A DNA stretch of 64,000 nt, taken from the NCBI GenBank assembly GCA_021186555.1, contig JAJKFL010000039.1:21063733-21127732 (forward strand), given 5' to 3'. Below, piece after piece: positions 1 through 10,823 of the stretch (the stretch's first letter is position 1; each line of letters begins with the position of its first letter). This DNA comes from Reticulitermes speratus. Taxonomy: Eukaryota > Arthropoda > Insecta > Blattodea > Rhinotermitidae. The translations under genes were made by a program, and so were the position numbers. The notes beneath the pieces were generated by a model that saw only the letters and a program-made list of their open reading frames with translations, was not told the origin of the DNA and did no database searches.

Positions 1-11
1 GACAACGTCCT

Positions 12-366
12 GGCCGTGCCATGGCTCAGGCGGCTAGTCGCCGGCCTGTCACCGCGGAGGCCCGGGTTCGATCCCGGTCCAGTAAATGTGGGATTTGTGG
101 TGAACAAATTGGCACTGGGACAGGTTTTTCCCCGAGTACTTCGGTTCTCTGCTGTCAATTTCTTTCCAATGTGGGATTTGTGGTGGACAAAGTCGCACTG
201 GGACAGGTTTTTCCCCGAGTACTTCGGTTTTCCTCTGTCAATTTCATTCCACCTGTGCTCCATTACAAGGGAAAACGAAAAGACACTAATCATCTTCATC
301 ACAGGGTTGCACAATAAGCGTCAAGGCTGCGGTGCGGCCGTAGCATTGCTGCGGGGCCCTTCAAAA
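12..366 (+). repeat. tRNA-derived SINE, family A, with duplicated body module
   Basis: The head is tRNA-like, with an A-box-like TGGCTCAGGCGG near 23 and a B box GGTTCGATCCC near 66. The body contains GGGATTTGTGG and ends near a short A-rich run. The same head and body recur at 8823 (+), 3950 (-), 32192 (-) and, in part, at 28440-28885 (-). The body module starting TGTGGGATTT occurs twice here, at 87 and 170, a tandem duplication of 83 bp missing from the other copies. It has no coding capacity; the open frames across it are incidental. Confidence 0.85.
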
Positions 367-370
367 AAGA

Positions 371-970
371 AAAAGACACAGTCCTGTTATCAGTGATTCG
401 TATTGGGGTTAAGTAACACAGTAGCTTTGTTTCTGCAGTAAAGGGCCTGCCTTCCATTCCGAAGGGACCCGGTTCGAATTTGTGTTAGGTGGCAGGCTGT
501 CATGGCTGCGAAGTTTCGCGACGGTTTCCACATCGCACCTCCACGACAGTGGGTACAGTGATGTAGTTGTAAGGCTCCGGAGTTTTGTATGGGAGGTATA
601 AACTTCGAATCTCAACTGGACTAGCGTATATAATGAACGAGGTGTTTTGTGGTTTTCCTCAGAATTTATGGCAATGTCACCATGCCACCATGGACTACGG
701 TTAGAGCTGTCTTCTGCTAAATTCGTACTTACAATTTGTCTTCTTAGAAAAGAAAAAGTAGGCTAAGAATTGGGAATGAAGAGTTCATTAACCCCACTTA
801 CAGCATATGAGAGTGTCATTAATTGAAATGTTGCTGCATTATGTGTACACAGCCATAACGCTACCAGTTACCATATTAACACCTCGACAGTGTGACGTCC
901 TTACATTTTAAGAACTTGAATGTAGACAACTGCAGAATAAATGGTGAATTACGAATTCTTAATAAGATTG
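371..970. other. unassigned stretch
   Basis: No gene is seen. GGTTCGAATT at 471-480 resembles a pol III B box and may mark another decayed tRNA-related repeat, but no paired A box is convincing. Confidence 0.3.
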
Positions 971-1100
971 CGTTCTTCTGGAATATGACGCTGCGTCAGT
1001 GGATAAACAGATCCCGACGTTTCGAGGCAACATAATGTCCTCATCTTCAAGGGTCGAAATGTCGCAGGGCATATTCCGGCATATTCCTGGAAGAACTGAG
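971..1100. mobile_element. short foldback element (family E) with hammerhead-like core
   Basis: The left end CTTCTGGAATATGACGC and right end GCATATTCCTGGAAG are inverted copies of one terminal sequence. The same termini recur near 15299, 21099, 34049, 36195, 39833, 41640 and 62241. The left arm holds a minus-strand hammerhead-like motif (1013-1053). Confidence 0.7.
1013..1053 (-). ncRNA. hammerhead-like motif, copy 1
   Basis: Minus strand: stem I CCC, core UUGAAGA (C3 changed to U), U, stem II GAGG with CCUC, then GAAACGUC and GGG. Stem I pairs CCC with GGG, and stem III is the palindrome ACGU. The changed C3 predicts a weak or dead copy. Confidence 0.5.
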
Positions 1101-3949
1101 GAAGACTACGCAAAAGAAAAAACTCAGAACATTTGATGGCCCGGACAAAGTGACGTTCGGAAATTATATCTGCATGTTGAAATGATAAAATGATACAACC
1201 TTTCTTTGCTGTTCGGTTGCGTTTTATTTTGCGACTAAATTTGCATGTTCGTAGAATTGCTGAGTACAGTTTCAGCTTGAATTAAGTGACGAGGGATGTG
1301 AGTGGCTGCTGCCGGCTCACATCGCCACTGATACTGCCCAGATGTGACTTCCTACTCGCCGGCAATGTAACCCAGAAAATAAAAAAACGTCATACACATT
1401 CATCGTATGATGTAAACGGATGTGACGTCACTACTTTTACCGGGACCCACTGAAACAGAATTATGCAATATTTTAAATATTTTAATTCTTCATGCGTGCA
1501 CTGATACCACGTTAGGGCTGTTTGTACTTTAATTCCTACCTGCTTACAAATGTTCCCACTTAATTCATGGCCTCCGTTCACAGTGATGAAGTTACATTTT
1601 ACCTCCTAGACGAAATGCTGTCCTCGGCAATTTATTTGCAAATACTTCAAATTTACGTTCAAACCAAAATGCGGAAACACATTTTAAAGAGATAAATTAA
1701 GTGGATTAAATAGAAATAATCACAATAAAAATAAGTAATTAATGTACAGAAAGTAAAGCAATTGCGAAATGGACCGTCACATTCATGGCTATCCCTTTAA
1801 CATTAAAAGCATATGCGTGTTTATCACGGTGTTTAGTGTCACTGTCACAGCAAACAGCCACGACTTCCCTGAGCAGCTTTAACGGATATGCATTTGTAGA
1901 GAACAAAATACGTCAACGCTTCTAAATTGAACTATATTATCTTTTTAACGATTCAGTCCCTGCCTCACAGATAACACACTCCTGCTCTATTACATAGACT
2001 ATCCGGCTAATGCAGTGTAGAGAAATGATAGACGTTTGTTTTGAGAATCATACGAAACATAAACTCTGTGTGGTAGAAGCAGATTTCTTGTATTGTGTCT
2101 TAAACACGATTTGTTCAATCAGAAACACTGAGCTATGAGTCTTATTGCATACGCATATGTAGGGCTAAGGGCACTGTATGTCAAACTGTGCCAAGTGCTG
2201 GAACCACCGGCCGTCTTATTACGTGCCTAAGGAGCGTGTTGCCGATTGTCCTTCAGGAAATGTATGTGCTGCAACGTGTAGGTACAAAAGGCCCTGATTC
2301 ATGAATAATAAATTAGTCGTGTAACGGGGAGCTTGAGCGTGTTTGGGTGCAACCGGCTTTAAGTACTGTACCAGACTGCAGTGCAAGACTGAAATAAGGT
2401 GCTATTTAGCAAGGTGAAAGGAGAAATAAAGTGTTGTGATTAAATTCAATGAATGCTGCATCTCGGCTATCTAAAAACGTAAGGATTGACATAGAGAAAG
2501 TATTATTTGTTTCTATATATTTTTATAGATGTGACTGACACATTGTTTCTCCGACTGGGGATAGGATGTGACTGACGGCGTTCGAGAAGATGGTGCTGAG
2601 ATGTATATTTCGATTTAATTATTTCACCAATGCTCCATATTCATTCCTCCGTCATATATGGGTTGGACAGCGGTCCGTTAGAGTCCGCAACTCCACAGTC
2701 ACGTAGCCTCACTATACCCTAAATATAAGGAAGAGAATATTTCATCAGGAATGTTTCCACATCTTTTCAATATTTTGTAAGATGATTTAGTGAAAAGAAA
2801 CCTAACTTGTAACATAGTAACAGTCAGTTTAATTTAAATTTACTGCTTATAGAAGAGGAACGGTCAATCATTTTATTCTGGAGGCATATTAGACTATTTA
2901 AGAAGAATCGCGACGAATTTTTTTTTGCTGAAACACGCTAAATTTCTCCAGATTTTTCCGGTTGAATGAATATTGCAGGTACATTTAAAGCTTTATAACA
3001 AATTATATTAAATTAATTTATTAATAAAGAATGATGTGAAACTGTTTTGAGTATGCTCACAATTCAACTTATCTTGGAAGTAATCTTGTATTTAAGAAAA
3101 TTTAGGATAAGAGGAATACCGATTAAATATCAACACACGTGCCGATAAATTTAAAAATAGTTTAAACAAGCAGTTGCGATCCTATCTCCTTACTTCAGAC
3201 ATTTATATTTGTGCACAGTCTCTAAATATTGGTACTGTTATATAATTTTTAGTTTTATGAAGAACTGCTTAAGTGCACATGCCCTCACTGTGAAGTTTGT
3301 CAGATATAACATAAAACTTTCTCATTTTAGCCAGTTTTTGGACTGTTAAGTTACAAACAGTATTTTATGTCCCATATGTGTATGATCTGTCTCTGAACCA
3401 ATTTTCACTTGCCTCGCTTTAGGGTTTGATAAACTACTTCCAACAAACCAAAAGGTAAAGAAATTTTTTGGACGCCCGCCATGCTCTTATTTTACGTTTC
3501 ATAGGCGCAGCAATAATAAAAGATGGATATTTTTACAAGATTTGTTACTATAAATGACGTAATAATCTAACGTAAGTGGCGCTAATGTCGTGGCCGCCTA
3601 AAAATTTGCGCATCTTCCCTATTATTATTACTGATTATAGCAAATTCAAAATTGTAGCGTTGGGATGTCTTCTAATGACATAACATTTGTACAAAGTTTC
3701 GTGAAAATCGGCCAAATTGTTAAAAAAAAATTGTAGTGAAGACACACGCTTACATATCACTGGTGATCTCATAAACTTACTTTTTTTACTTCTGTTATGT
3801 TAAAAATGAAAGAAAGAATAACTGGCCGGGACACAGAAGCCTGCCATACAAGTATTTACCCTTTACCCTTATAAAACTGAAACACTGAAAATACTTTTCC
3901 GTCCAATGCTTCCCAGTCTGCTCGTTTTTCCTTTTGGTAAGAGAGCGTA
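1101..3949. other. AT-rich unassigned stretch
   Basis: No splice-flanked open segment, SINE or terminal repeat could be supported here. The composition is AT-rich with frequent stops in all frames. The interval lies 5' of the MMP exons and may be intron or intergenic DNA. Confidence 0.3.
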
Positions 3950-4122
3950 TAGATGAGTGCAGGGCATTGGTGGAATGATACTGACAGGAGAAAACCGAAG
4001 TACTCGGAAGGAAACCCTTGTCCCTGTGCTACTTTATCCACCACAAAATATTAGCCCGGGATCGAACGCGGGCCCCCGCCCTTACAGGCCGGCAACTAAC
4101 CGCCTGAGTCATGGCACGGCCA
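3950..4122 (-). repeat. tRNA-derived SINE, family A
   Basis: Minus-strand copy. The tRNA-like head, ending CATGGCACGGCC on the plus strand, is at 4066-4122. The CCACAAA/GTACTCGG body lies to its left, and the distal body is truncated. Confidence 0.8.
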
Positions 4123-4929
4123 AAAAAGGCTGAAATTCGTGTAAGTTGTATAAAAATTAATTTTCTACCTCACAGAAAAAAAATTCCGTCTCTATTATAA
4201 AGACGAATCCGTTAATGCTGTTTACGGGAGGAGTCGATGTTCTGAAAAGCTAAAAACACGTAGGTATACCCTGTGAGTGAAATGTATGGTTTTAAATGTT
4301 GCAGGTGGTATATACATACATATATTTATTTACGTATTTATTTTATTATTTATTTATTGTTACCGCTTGACTTTAAACGGTTAATCGTAGTTCAGTTGTT
4401 CCGTAAAACACGCAGGCGGAATGATATAATAATAATAATAATAATAACAATAGACCATCACCTCGGGCCCATCCTTCTGCTCGTGACACGTTCCGTTGTT
4501 GCGCTGAGGGTGTGCCGTCTGCTTTTCCAATATTCGTGACCACAGGAGCACAAGCGGCAGGTCCATAAAAACCGTGACTCACTCAAACCAATGATGGAAG
4601 TAATCGAGCGACGGTCGTCACACACGCGCGGCCTACTGTTGCTTCCAGAACAAGTGGCGGGTCTCACTGAGTCATCTCCCACTGTGCACTTGGTAGGGTC
4701 CACAGTTCAAACCCGGATGTTAACTCCATCTTTTTATGTTGTAAGGTTTTATTTTGTTTCATATAACTGTGAACGCTGGTGTCACATCCTGATTGGGGAG
4801 AATGCTGCCGAGTCATAGAGACGAGTTGCTGCGTTTGCACTGTTCACCGTATGTTACTAAAGTAGTGAATCAAAGAGGACGTGGTGGGCGGGACTTGGGA
4901 ATATGAAAAATGCATCAAAATGTTGGTAA
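4123..4929. other. unassigned stretch with an (AAT)n microsatellite
   Basis: A trinucleotide run of AAT/TAA lies at about 4427-4449. Several frames stay open by chance across 4373-4818, on both strands. None has a recognisable domain or consistent coding bias, so no gene is called. Confidence 0.35.
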
Positions 4930-5450
4930 TGGAACGGATCACTAGGAAGCGTCACTAGGAAGACTCTAGCGTACAATGAAATGTAATATTAAAATGGATG
5001 TTCAGGAATAGGTAGGCTGTGAGGGTATAGAGCAGGAGTGGCCAAACCGCGGCTCGCGAGTCACATGCGGCTCTTTGACATAAAATGTGCGGCTCGCGGA
5101 AATATGTTGGCTGAGCTCCTTTTTGGCATTACATTCATATAAAAGGTAAATAAAAAATTGCCAAGCTCTATAATTATTTACCGGGTATAAACTGAGAGTC
5201 CCTGGATTAAAAAGTAAGTTTAATGTTCATGGTGAGTAAATATATTTAAGAATTTTTGTAACAAAATGTGCATGCAACAATAAAAACGTGTGTATAATAT
5301 TTGTTCATGTCTTGCGGCTCTCAAGCATCTGAAGTTTATCGTATGTGGCTCTTACGTTAAGCAAGTTTGGCCACCCCTGGTATAGAGTGAATTAAGTTGT
5401 CTTGCTGGGATTCAGTGAAGATGATAACGAAGTATCGAATTCCTTAAAAG
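4930..5450 (+). pseudogene. non-LTR retrotransposon 3' coding remnant, split by a MITE
   Basis: Before the MITE the plus strand reads NIKMDVQE in a context like the better copy at 38357-38497 ([11 protein letters not shown]). The frame resumes after the MITE at 5380 with mutations and stops. This is the C-terminal end of a reverse-transcriptase polyprotein, present only as a decayed fragment. The hAT-type MITE at 5033-5379 separates the two halves, which shows that the retroelement inserted first. Confidence 0.55.
5033..5379. mobile_element. hAT-type MITE
   Basis: Terminal inverted repeats are CAGGAGTGGCCAAAC on the left and GTTTGGCCACCCCTG on the right, 15 bp with one mismatch. It is flanked by the 8-bp target-site duplication GTATAGAG (5025-5032 and 5380-5387), the length expected for hAT transposases. 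The 347-bp interior has no transposase frame and repeats GCGGCTC words, so it is non-autonomous. Confidence 0.92.
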
Positions 5451-5764
5451 ACAGCTGAGCAACTAAAGCATGTAATTATGCATCTTTTTCATGCGTAAAA
5501 TGAGTGCATAATGAAGAGGTTGCGCCTATCTTTGTTTGTTCTTGTCTTCGTTTTTCGTATCAGAAATTACTGGACGGTTTTGTAATGTAACTTGGTATTG
5601 GGAAGTTTACGCCCTAAGTTGTATTTATTTCACATTTGTTTATATTGGCTGTATTTAACAACTGTTACATGTAGCTAAATTTAACTTCATTTTTTCAGAA
5701 GTAAAATTGTGTTAATAATGTAATATACGTATATAATACACATACACATACAAACAGATTTTTA
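5388..5764. other. AT-rich unassigned stretch
   Basis: Apart from the short retrotransposon remnant at its left edge nothing is recognised. Confidence 0.3.
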
Positions 5765-5943
5765 AACGCGGAACGGAGTACGGCAGATCTGGGGCTGTCA
5801 GCGGTCGCTGTGCAGCAACTGATGTCGTCCGCTCTACGGCGCGCAGTTGCGCCTTAACGCGGGACCTGTGGGAGTGATTAGCGCGAAGTGGGCGGCATGA
5901 TCAGTCGCTACGCGTTAATGCAGTTGTGAGCGGGTTCCGCGTT
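5765..5943. other. GC/CpG-rich island bounded by 10-bp inverted repeats
   Basis: AACGCGGAAC (5765-5774) and its exact reverse complement (5934-5943) bound about 180 bp that is much richer in CpG than its AT-rich surroundings. It could be a small MITE or an unmethylated promoter-like patch. No target-site duplication is clear, and no first exon is evident downstream. Confidence 0.4.
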
Positions 5944-6454
5944 CTGCAGAACTCCTGTATTAGCCTACAGATATTAACATATGTATATTCTGTATGAAAT
6001 ATTCTTTAGGTCCGTGTGTATTTACAGACGAACAACGTGAAATCATGTTAGATTCTGTGGCGTGTGATATCTATAGTGTGATTAGCTACGCACCCTTAAA
6101 TTTCGTTTACAGAATTCCAAATATCGTGTTTAGGCATTACGTACGTGTAGATCTTTCCTACCTTGTTAATTTTTGGCCTCTTCCAAGTACTCGTACACAT
6201 CGTTTCTGTAATATTCAAACGCTGCCATGCAGTTTGTGACTATACTGTTTAGTAAGACCGCTCACACCTGACAATTGGTACGTCCGTCACGACCTGTTGC
6301 TTCCTTTCCTGCAGCCCACGATTTGAATAACAAATGTCAAAACTATCTGTGATGACAGCGGTACTTCACACTTTACTGGCCCCTTGGACATCAGGTTCAC
6401 TGCGTTCTGCCCCATATTTTATCAGTCTTGCCCCTTCCCATATTAAAGCAATTT
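5944..6454. other. unassigned stretch
   Basis: A frame open from 5994 to 6239 has no recognisable domain and no splice context that ties it to the MMP gene. It is not called as a gene. Confidence 0.3.
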
Positions 6455-6600
6455 AATAAGAGCTTGGGTGAACCCCTGAGCCGGTCTGGACGTTTTAGAG
6501 AAGAGAAACATTTCTTGCTTCTGCGCGGATTCGAACCTCGGGTCGTCCAGCCCAGTTTCTCAAGGCAGTCATTGCTTATCTTCCGAAAGGCCCAAACTTC
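6455..6600 (-). repeat. SINE family C, head fragment
   Basis: The plus strand carries GAGCCGGTCTGGACG followed by GGATTCGAACCTCGGG and GTCGTCCAG. This is the reverse complement of the tRNA-like head and early body of the full copy at 35013-35270. Confidence 0.65.
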
Positions 6601-7639
6601 GAACCGTCATGCCACAAAAGATCTCAGTAATGTCAACATCTTTCTCTGTCCGTATTACAGAACCTTTGCAATGTCTATATAGACAGTGAGAGAGTGATAT
6701 TTTGAAAGCCTTAATTGGTTTCTTGTAATGCTGACCAATTAATTCCTTTATTTTGCTTTAAGCTTCAGTTGTGTATTGGCAACCCATTGTGTAACCTTCA
6801 GAATATTGACTTATTTTTAATTTTATGCAGCAGTAAAAATCATGAAATCCACCTGTTTGTTCAAGTTCAACTATTACACGCGAATTCCAGAACCATAAAG
6901 AAATTATCACCAAACACTGTGTTTATATGAGTGAACAAACTGAACACAAAGTTGATCTAAAAACATATTCAGTCTGGGCATATATAAATCTAACGCTGTT
7001 AGCCTTCTGTTAATGATGGAGATTCTGCAGAATGGCACTTCGCAACAGCGCAGCTGCATGGACGTTCCAAATCGTAACATCACATATCACTGTACTATTA
7101 TTTTTGAGGTATGTTGTGACAATTCTTTCACAATGGAGATATGATAATTCGAAATTTAAAATTAAGAGCATAATCTCTTCTGATAGGATTTATTTCAAAA
7201 CGACAATAACATATACTAAGGTGACAAGAATTACTGACTTTGGTACAGTAGGCCTTACTGTATTCAAATCGTATATGTGAGAACTCCAAATGTGAACCCG
7301 TGGAACAGGAGATACCACCTTATTCTAAACATTCTTCTCAAAACGAATATACGAAAATTCAGAATTGGAAACTACATTACCAATAAATTATTTACTATTC
7401 TACTATCCTTTTGTAACAGATGTATGAGAAGTACAAATTGGAAAGTGGGTTAACAATATACGAGTATTCGTAATTTACTCTGCAGTAATATGCTCCTTTG
7501 AGAACGGACAAATACTGAACACGGGAACTGGGATAGATAAACGATACGGCACTCGATTGCCGGCAGAGACAAGAGATTTTTCTCTTGTCGAAAACTTCCA
7601 GAGTGTTTCTAGAACTCATCCATCCGGCTATTTAATGGC
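6601..7639. other. AT-rich unassigned stretch
   Basis: Short open frames only, without coding signature or splice-site support. Confidence 0.3.
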
Positions 7640-7775
7640 TACCGGAAATTCTTTCCCTGAGTGTAAAGTGGCCGGGACGTGGATGTAATCACTCACCTCC
7701 GTCTAGTGCTGAAGTTAAGAATGAGTGGAGCTATACCTCTACCCCCTTATGTCTTTATGGTGTAGACAGAGAAAA
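7640..7775 (+). repeat. SINE family C, 3' fragment
   Basis: CTTTCCCTGAGTGTAAAGTGG is followed by CACCTCCGTCTAGTGC and GGAGCTATACCTCTAC, which matches the distal body of family C at 31860-32050 and 35150-35265. The tRNA-like head is missing. Confidence 0.65.
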
Positions 7776-8046
7776 CTTTACCTTTTATATATCAATATTC
7801 CTCCTTCCCATTCTGCGAAGTCCCATTTATATTTGGAATCCCGGTTGCGCGTTTCCTGTCATCGAATAAGTCGCAATTTGCAGCTCAGTTTGTGAAGACT
7901 TGAGCCTCGAAAATGGAATCGCTGCTGCAGCCTTATTGTCTGAAGTTAGCTGCAGGCCCGAATTCCTTGCATCAAAACCGCTGAGGAAAATTCCTGGCTT
8001 ACTCACCTAATAGACGCCACGCGGGATCCGCAAAACCGGATGACGC

Positions 8047-8800
8047 TTGTCTCCTTACTCGCATTAAGCCCGTTACATCACCTAGGTGCCACAACACATT
8101 CATGTCTCCTTACTCGCATTAAGCCCGTTACATCACCTAGTGCCACAACACATTCATGTCTCCTTACTCGCATTAAGCCCGTTACATCACCTAGTGCCAC
8201 AACACATTCATGTCTCCTTACTCGCATTAAGCCGTTACATCACCTAGTCCACAACACATTCATGTCTCCTTACTCGCATTAAGCCCGTTACATCACCTAG
8301 GTGCCACAACACATTCATGTCTCCTTACTCGCATTAAGCCGTTACATCACCTAGTGCCACAACACATTCATGTCTCCTTACTCGCATTAAGCCCGTTACA
8401 TCACCTAGGTGCCACAACACATTCATGTCTCCTTACTCGCATTAAGCCCGTTACATCACCTAGTGCCACAACACATTCATGTCTCCTTACTCGCATTAAG
8501 CCGTTACATCACCAAGTGCCACAACACATTCATGTCTCCTTACTCGCATTAGCCCGTTACATCACCTAGGTGCCACAACACATTCATGTCTCCTTACTCG
8601 CATTAAGCCCGTTACATCACCAAGTGCCACAACACATTCATGTCTCCTTACTCGCATTAAGCCGTTACATCACCTAGGTGCCACAACATTCATGTCTCCT
8701 TACTCGCATTAAGCCCGTTACATCACCAAGTGCCACAACACATTCATGTCTCCTTACTCGCATTAAGCCGTTACATCACCTAGTGCCACAACACATTCAC
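8047..8800. repeat. minisatellite, 14 units of about 54 bp
   Basis: The anchor CTCCTTACTCGCATTA occurs 14 times in head-to-tail order, with unit length 52-55 bp. Variants are GCCCG or GCCG, and CCTAGGTGCC, CCTAGTGCC or CCAAGTGCC; they are interspersed rather than blocked. Open frames through the array only reflect its repetition. A family A SINE begins 23 bp after the last unit. Confidence 0.95.
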
Positions 8801-8822
8801 TTCCTGGAAATTAACTTCTCGT

Positions 8823-9098
8823 TTGGCCGTACCATGGCTCAGGCGGTTAGTCCCCGCCCTCTCACCGCGGCGGCCCGGGTTCGATCCCGGGTCAGTCCAT
8901 GTGGGATTTGTGGTGGACAAAGTGGCACCGGGACAGGTTTTTTCCCCGAATACTTCGATTTTCCTCTGTCAATTTCATTCCACCCGTGCTCCGTTACTCG
9001 AAAAAACGAAAAAACACTAATCATCTTCATCACAGGGTTGCACAATAAGCCTTAAGACTGCGGTGCGTCTGTAGCATCTGCTGCGGGGCCCTTCACCC
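8823..9098 (+). repeat. tRNA-derived SINE, family A
   Basis: This is the most regular family A copy. The A-box-like TGGCTCAGGCGG is near 8835 and the B box GGTTCGATCCC near 8878. A single GTGGGATTTGTGG body module follows, with a 3' end at GGGGCCCTTC and a C/A-rich stretch. Confidence 0.85.
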
Positions 9099-9439
9099 CC
9101 CAAAATAACTCCTCGGTTAAAAATTAATTTCCGATAAATCAACACACAAATATCCGTTTTCGGGTGTGTACGATTGTGCTATGGTAAGAAGTCGCCCGGC
9201 CCTTGCAAATGGGAAATGCTGGTCGCCATAGAAACTAGTCTGGCATGGAGTTGCCACATGTATATGACTTGTCAGCGTTCACGATAGCAGACATAACAAA
9301 GTCATTGAAAGTTTTAATACGTGTAAGTGAAAAGGACATGATGAAAAGAAAAGCATTTTCGACACTAAAACGGAAACATATAAAGTAACATCAACAGTTG
9401 ATACATTTGAATCTGTCTAAAACGGAAGAAGGGACAAAC
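9099..9439. other. unassigned stretch
   Basis: No gene or repeat is recognised between the two SINEs. Confidence 0.3.
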
Positions 9440-9725
9440 ATACGAGTATTCGTATCTAAAGGTAAAGTTCTTCCTAGAACAGGCCATGAAGGCCCAGAGG
9501 GGGAGTAGAAGTAGACCTCTACTCTTTCTTTAACCCTGGTGGTGGGTGTGGGGTGGTGGGGGTGGGTGGTCAACGCCACGCCCCGGCCGCTTTACCCCGA
9601 GAATGACCCGGTACCCATTGTACAGGAGGCTGGGTAGGCCCCAGGGCCGGTCCGGACGGGTACTGAAAATCTCGCCCCTACCGGGATTCGATCCCCGGAC
9701 CGTCCAGCTCGTAGCGAGTTTAGGA
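9440..9725 (-). repeat. tRNA-derived SINE, family C
   Basis: Near full-length minus-strand copy. The head is at its right end (GGGATTCGATCCCCGGACC, reverse complement of the B-box region). The middle has CCGGTCCGGACGGG. The 3' end lies at 9440-9500 after a GGTAAAG run, the (CTTTAC)-type tail also seen at 36660. The G-rich tract at 9538-9568 is inside the element. Confidence 0.8.
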
Positions 9726-10721
9726 AAATTTCTTCGGTGCTTTGATATAGAGCAAAGACTTAAAAAGAAAGCCTGTACTAAAAGGAAAAAATTAAGCGAA
9801 ATGAGAAGAGAAGAAAAATTAAAGATAAGTGTCCAACTTGAAGAACTCGGCCTTTATTTGCATTCATGTAATTTTGTTTCCTGAAATTTACTCAGCAGAA
9901 AAGTTTTTTCACATTGGTGAAATAATTAAGCCCGACCCTCCGAAATACATGTTCAGACTACTTTAATATACTGTCAGAAGGAAGGGAAAAATACAAAAGA
10001 AAATTAAAGAGGGGAGGATGGTAAGAAAGCGTACAGAAAATATGTACTATGTAGTGCTTATATCGTATGAATTTCTCACTTGTATTTTGAATTATGAACA
10101 TTGCGATCTACATGCTTGTAGGGGTCAGTAGGCCTATTGTGAAATGCTTTTTTGTATACATGTGTTTGTTTTAATCTCAAACTAGAAACGTTCAGTTCCT
10201 TTGGGATTCCGTAACAAGCAGATGTTATTGTACATACTGCATAGCGCTCTGCCGTTCAGTCCGCAGCGTAGCCACTACTTCGACTAGTGGCTAGGCTAGA
10301 AACTAGTTGCCGGAATAGTATAGTCACTGCACCATCCATACTTCTTAAATGCAATGACGCTAAGATAAAGAGCCGAATACAACCGTACTTTCAGTAAGTG
10401 TATCCTCTGTGTATGACAGGTAAACATACAAACCTAGGCTGAACTGCAGAAGCATAGTGAGTTATTCTGTTTTTAAACAACAGTGGTGTTATACCGTTGT
10501 CGATTACAGAAAAAAATAGTGTGCAGTTAAGTTTATTCTTAGGGGCCCATTTCGAGTAACTTTAGCTCTATAAGCCTAAATCGTAGTTATTTCAGTTTCC
10601 GTAACTGTTAGCCTCACGTTTGCTCTTTGCTACCAGCTTACGATAGGCATAGGCTTTTTTTATTTCTCACGTGTTGTGTTCACGAGGAGGAAGTAACATT
10701 GTTTTATGTTTCCTGTCTCAG
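9726..10721 (+). other. presumed MMP intron, 5' of the first visible exon
   Basis: It ends in the acceptor context TTTCCTGTCTCAG at 10721. It contains a hairpin at 10269-10293 with a 9-bp perfect stem, TAGCCACTA pairing with TAGTGGCTA across a 7-nt loop. The upstream MMP exon for the signal peptide and first propeptide helix was not found in this or earlier sequence. Confidence 0.5.
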
Positions 10722-10823
10722 CACCGCTACCTGATGGATTTCGGCTACCTGCCTCAGTCTGACCTGGAGACTGGCAACCTGAGGACCGACGACCAACTCC
10801 GCGATGCGATCAGAACTCTACAG
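10722..10823 (+). CDS. Mmp: matrix metalloproteinase, propeptide exon
   Basis: MMPs are secreted or membrane-bound zinc endopeptidases that cut extracellular-matrix proteins. This 102-bp exon encodes 34 residues, from HRYLMDFGYLPQ to DAIRTLQ, the peptidoglycan-binding-like helical part of the propeptide. It starts after a pyrimidine-rich acceptor (CCTGTCTCAG) and ends at the donor CAG/GTCAGT, both in phase 0. The frame continues without a break into the exon at 13895, giving a TLQ-TFGNIPATGEMD junction typical of the family. Third codon positions are mostly G or C (CTG, GAC, AAC), unlike the AT-rich flanks. The LETGNLRTDDQL stretch suggests an insect Mmp2-like paralogue, but that is a guess. 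It is partial: signal peptide and first propeptide residues must lie on an exon outside the visible set. Confidence 0.93.

Noticed and set aside
8047..8800. CRISPR-like direct repeat array
   Set aside because: Units are contiguous without unique spacers, and the window is eukaryotic; it is a minisatellite.
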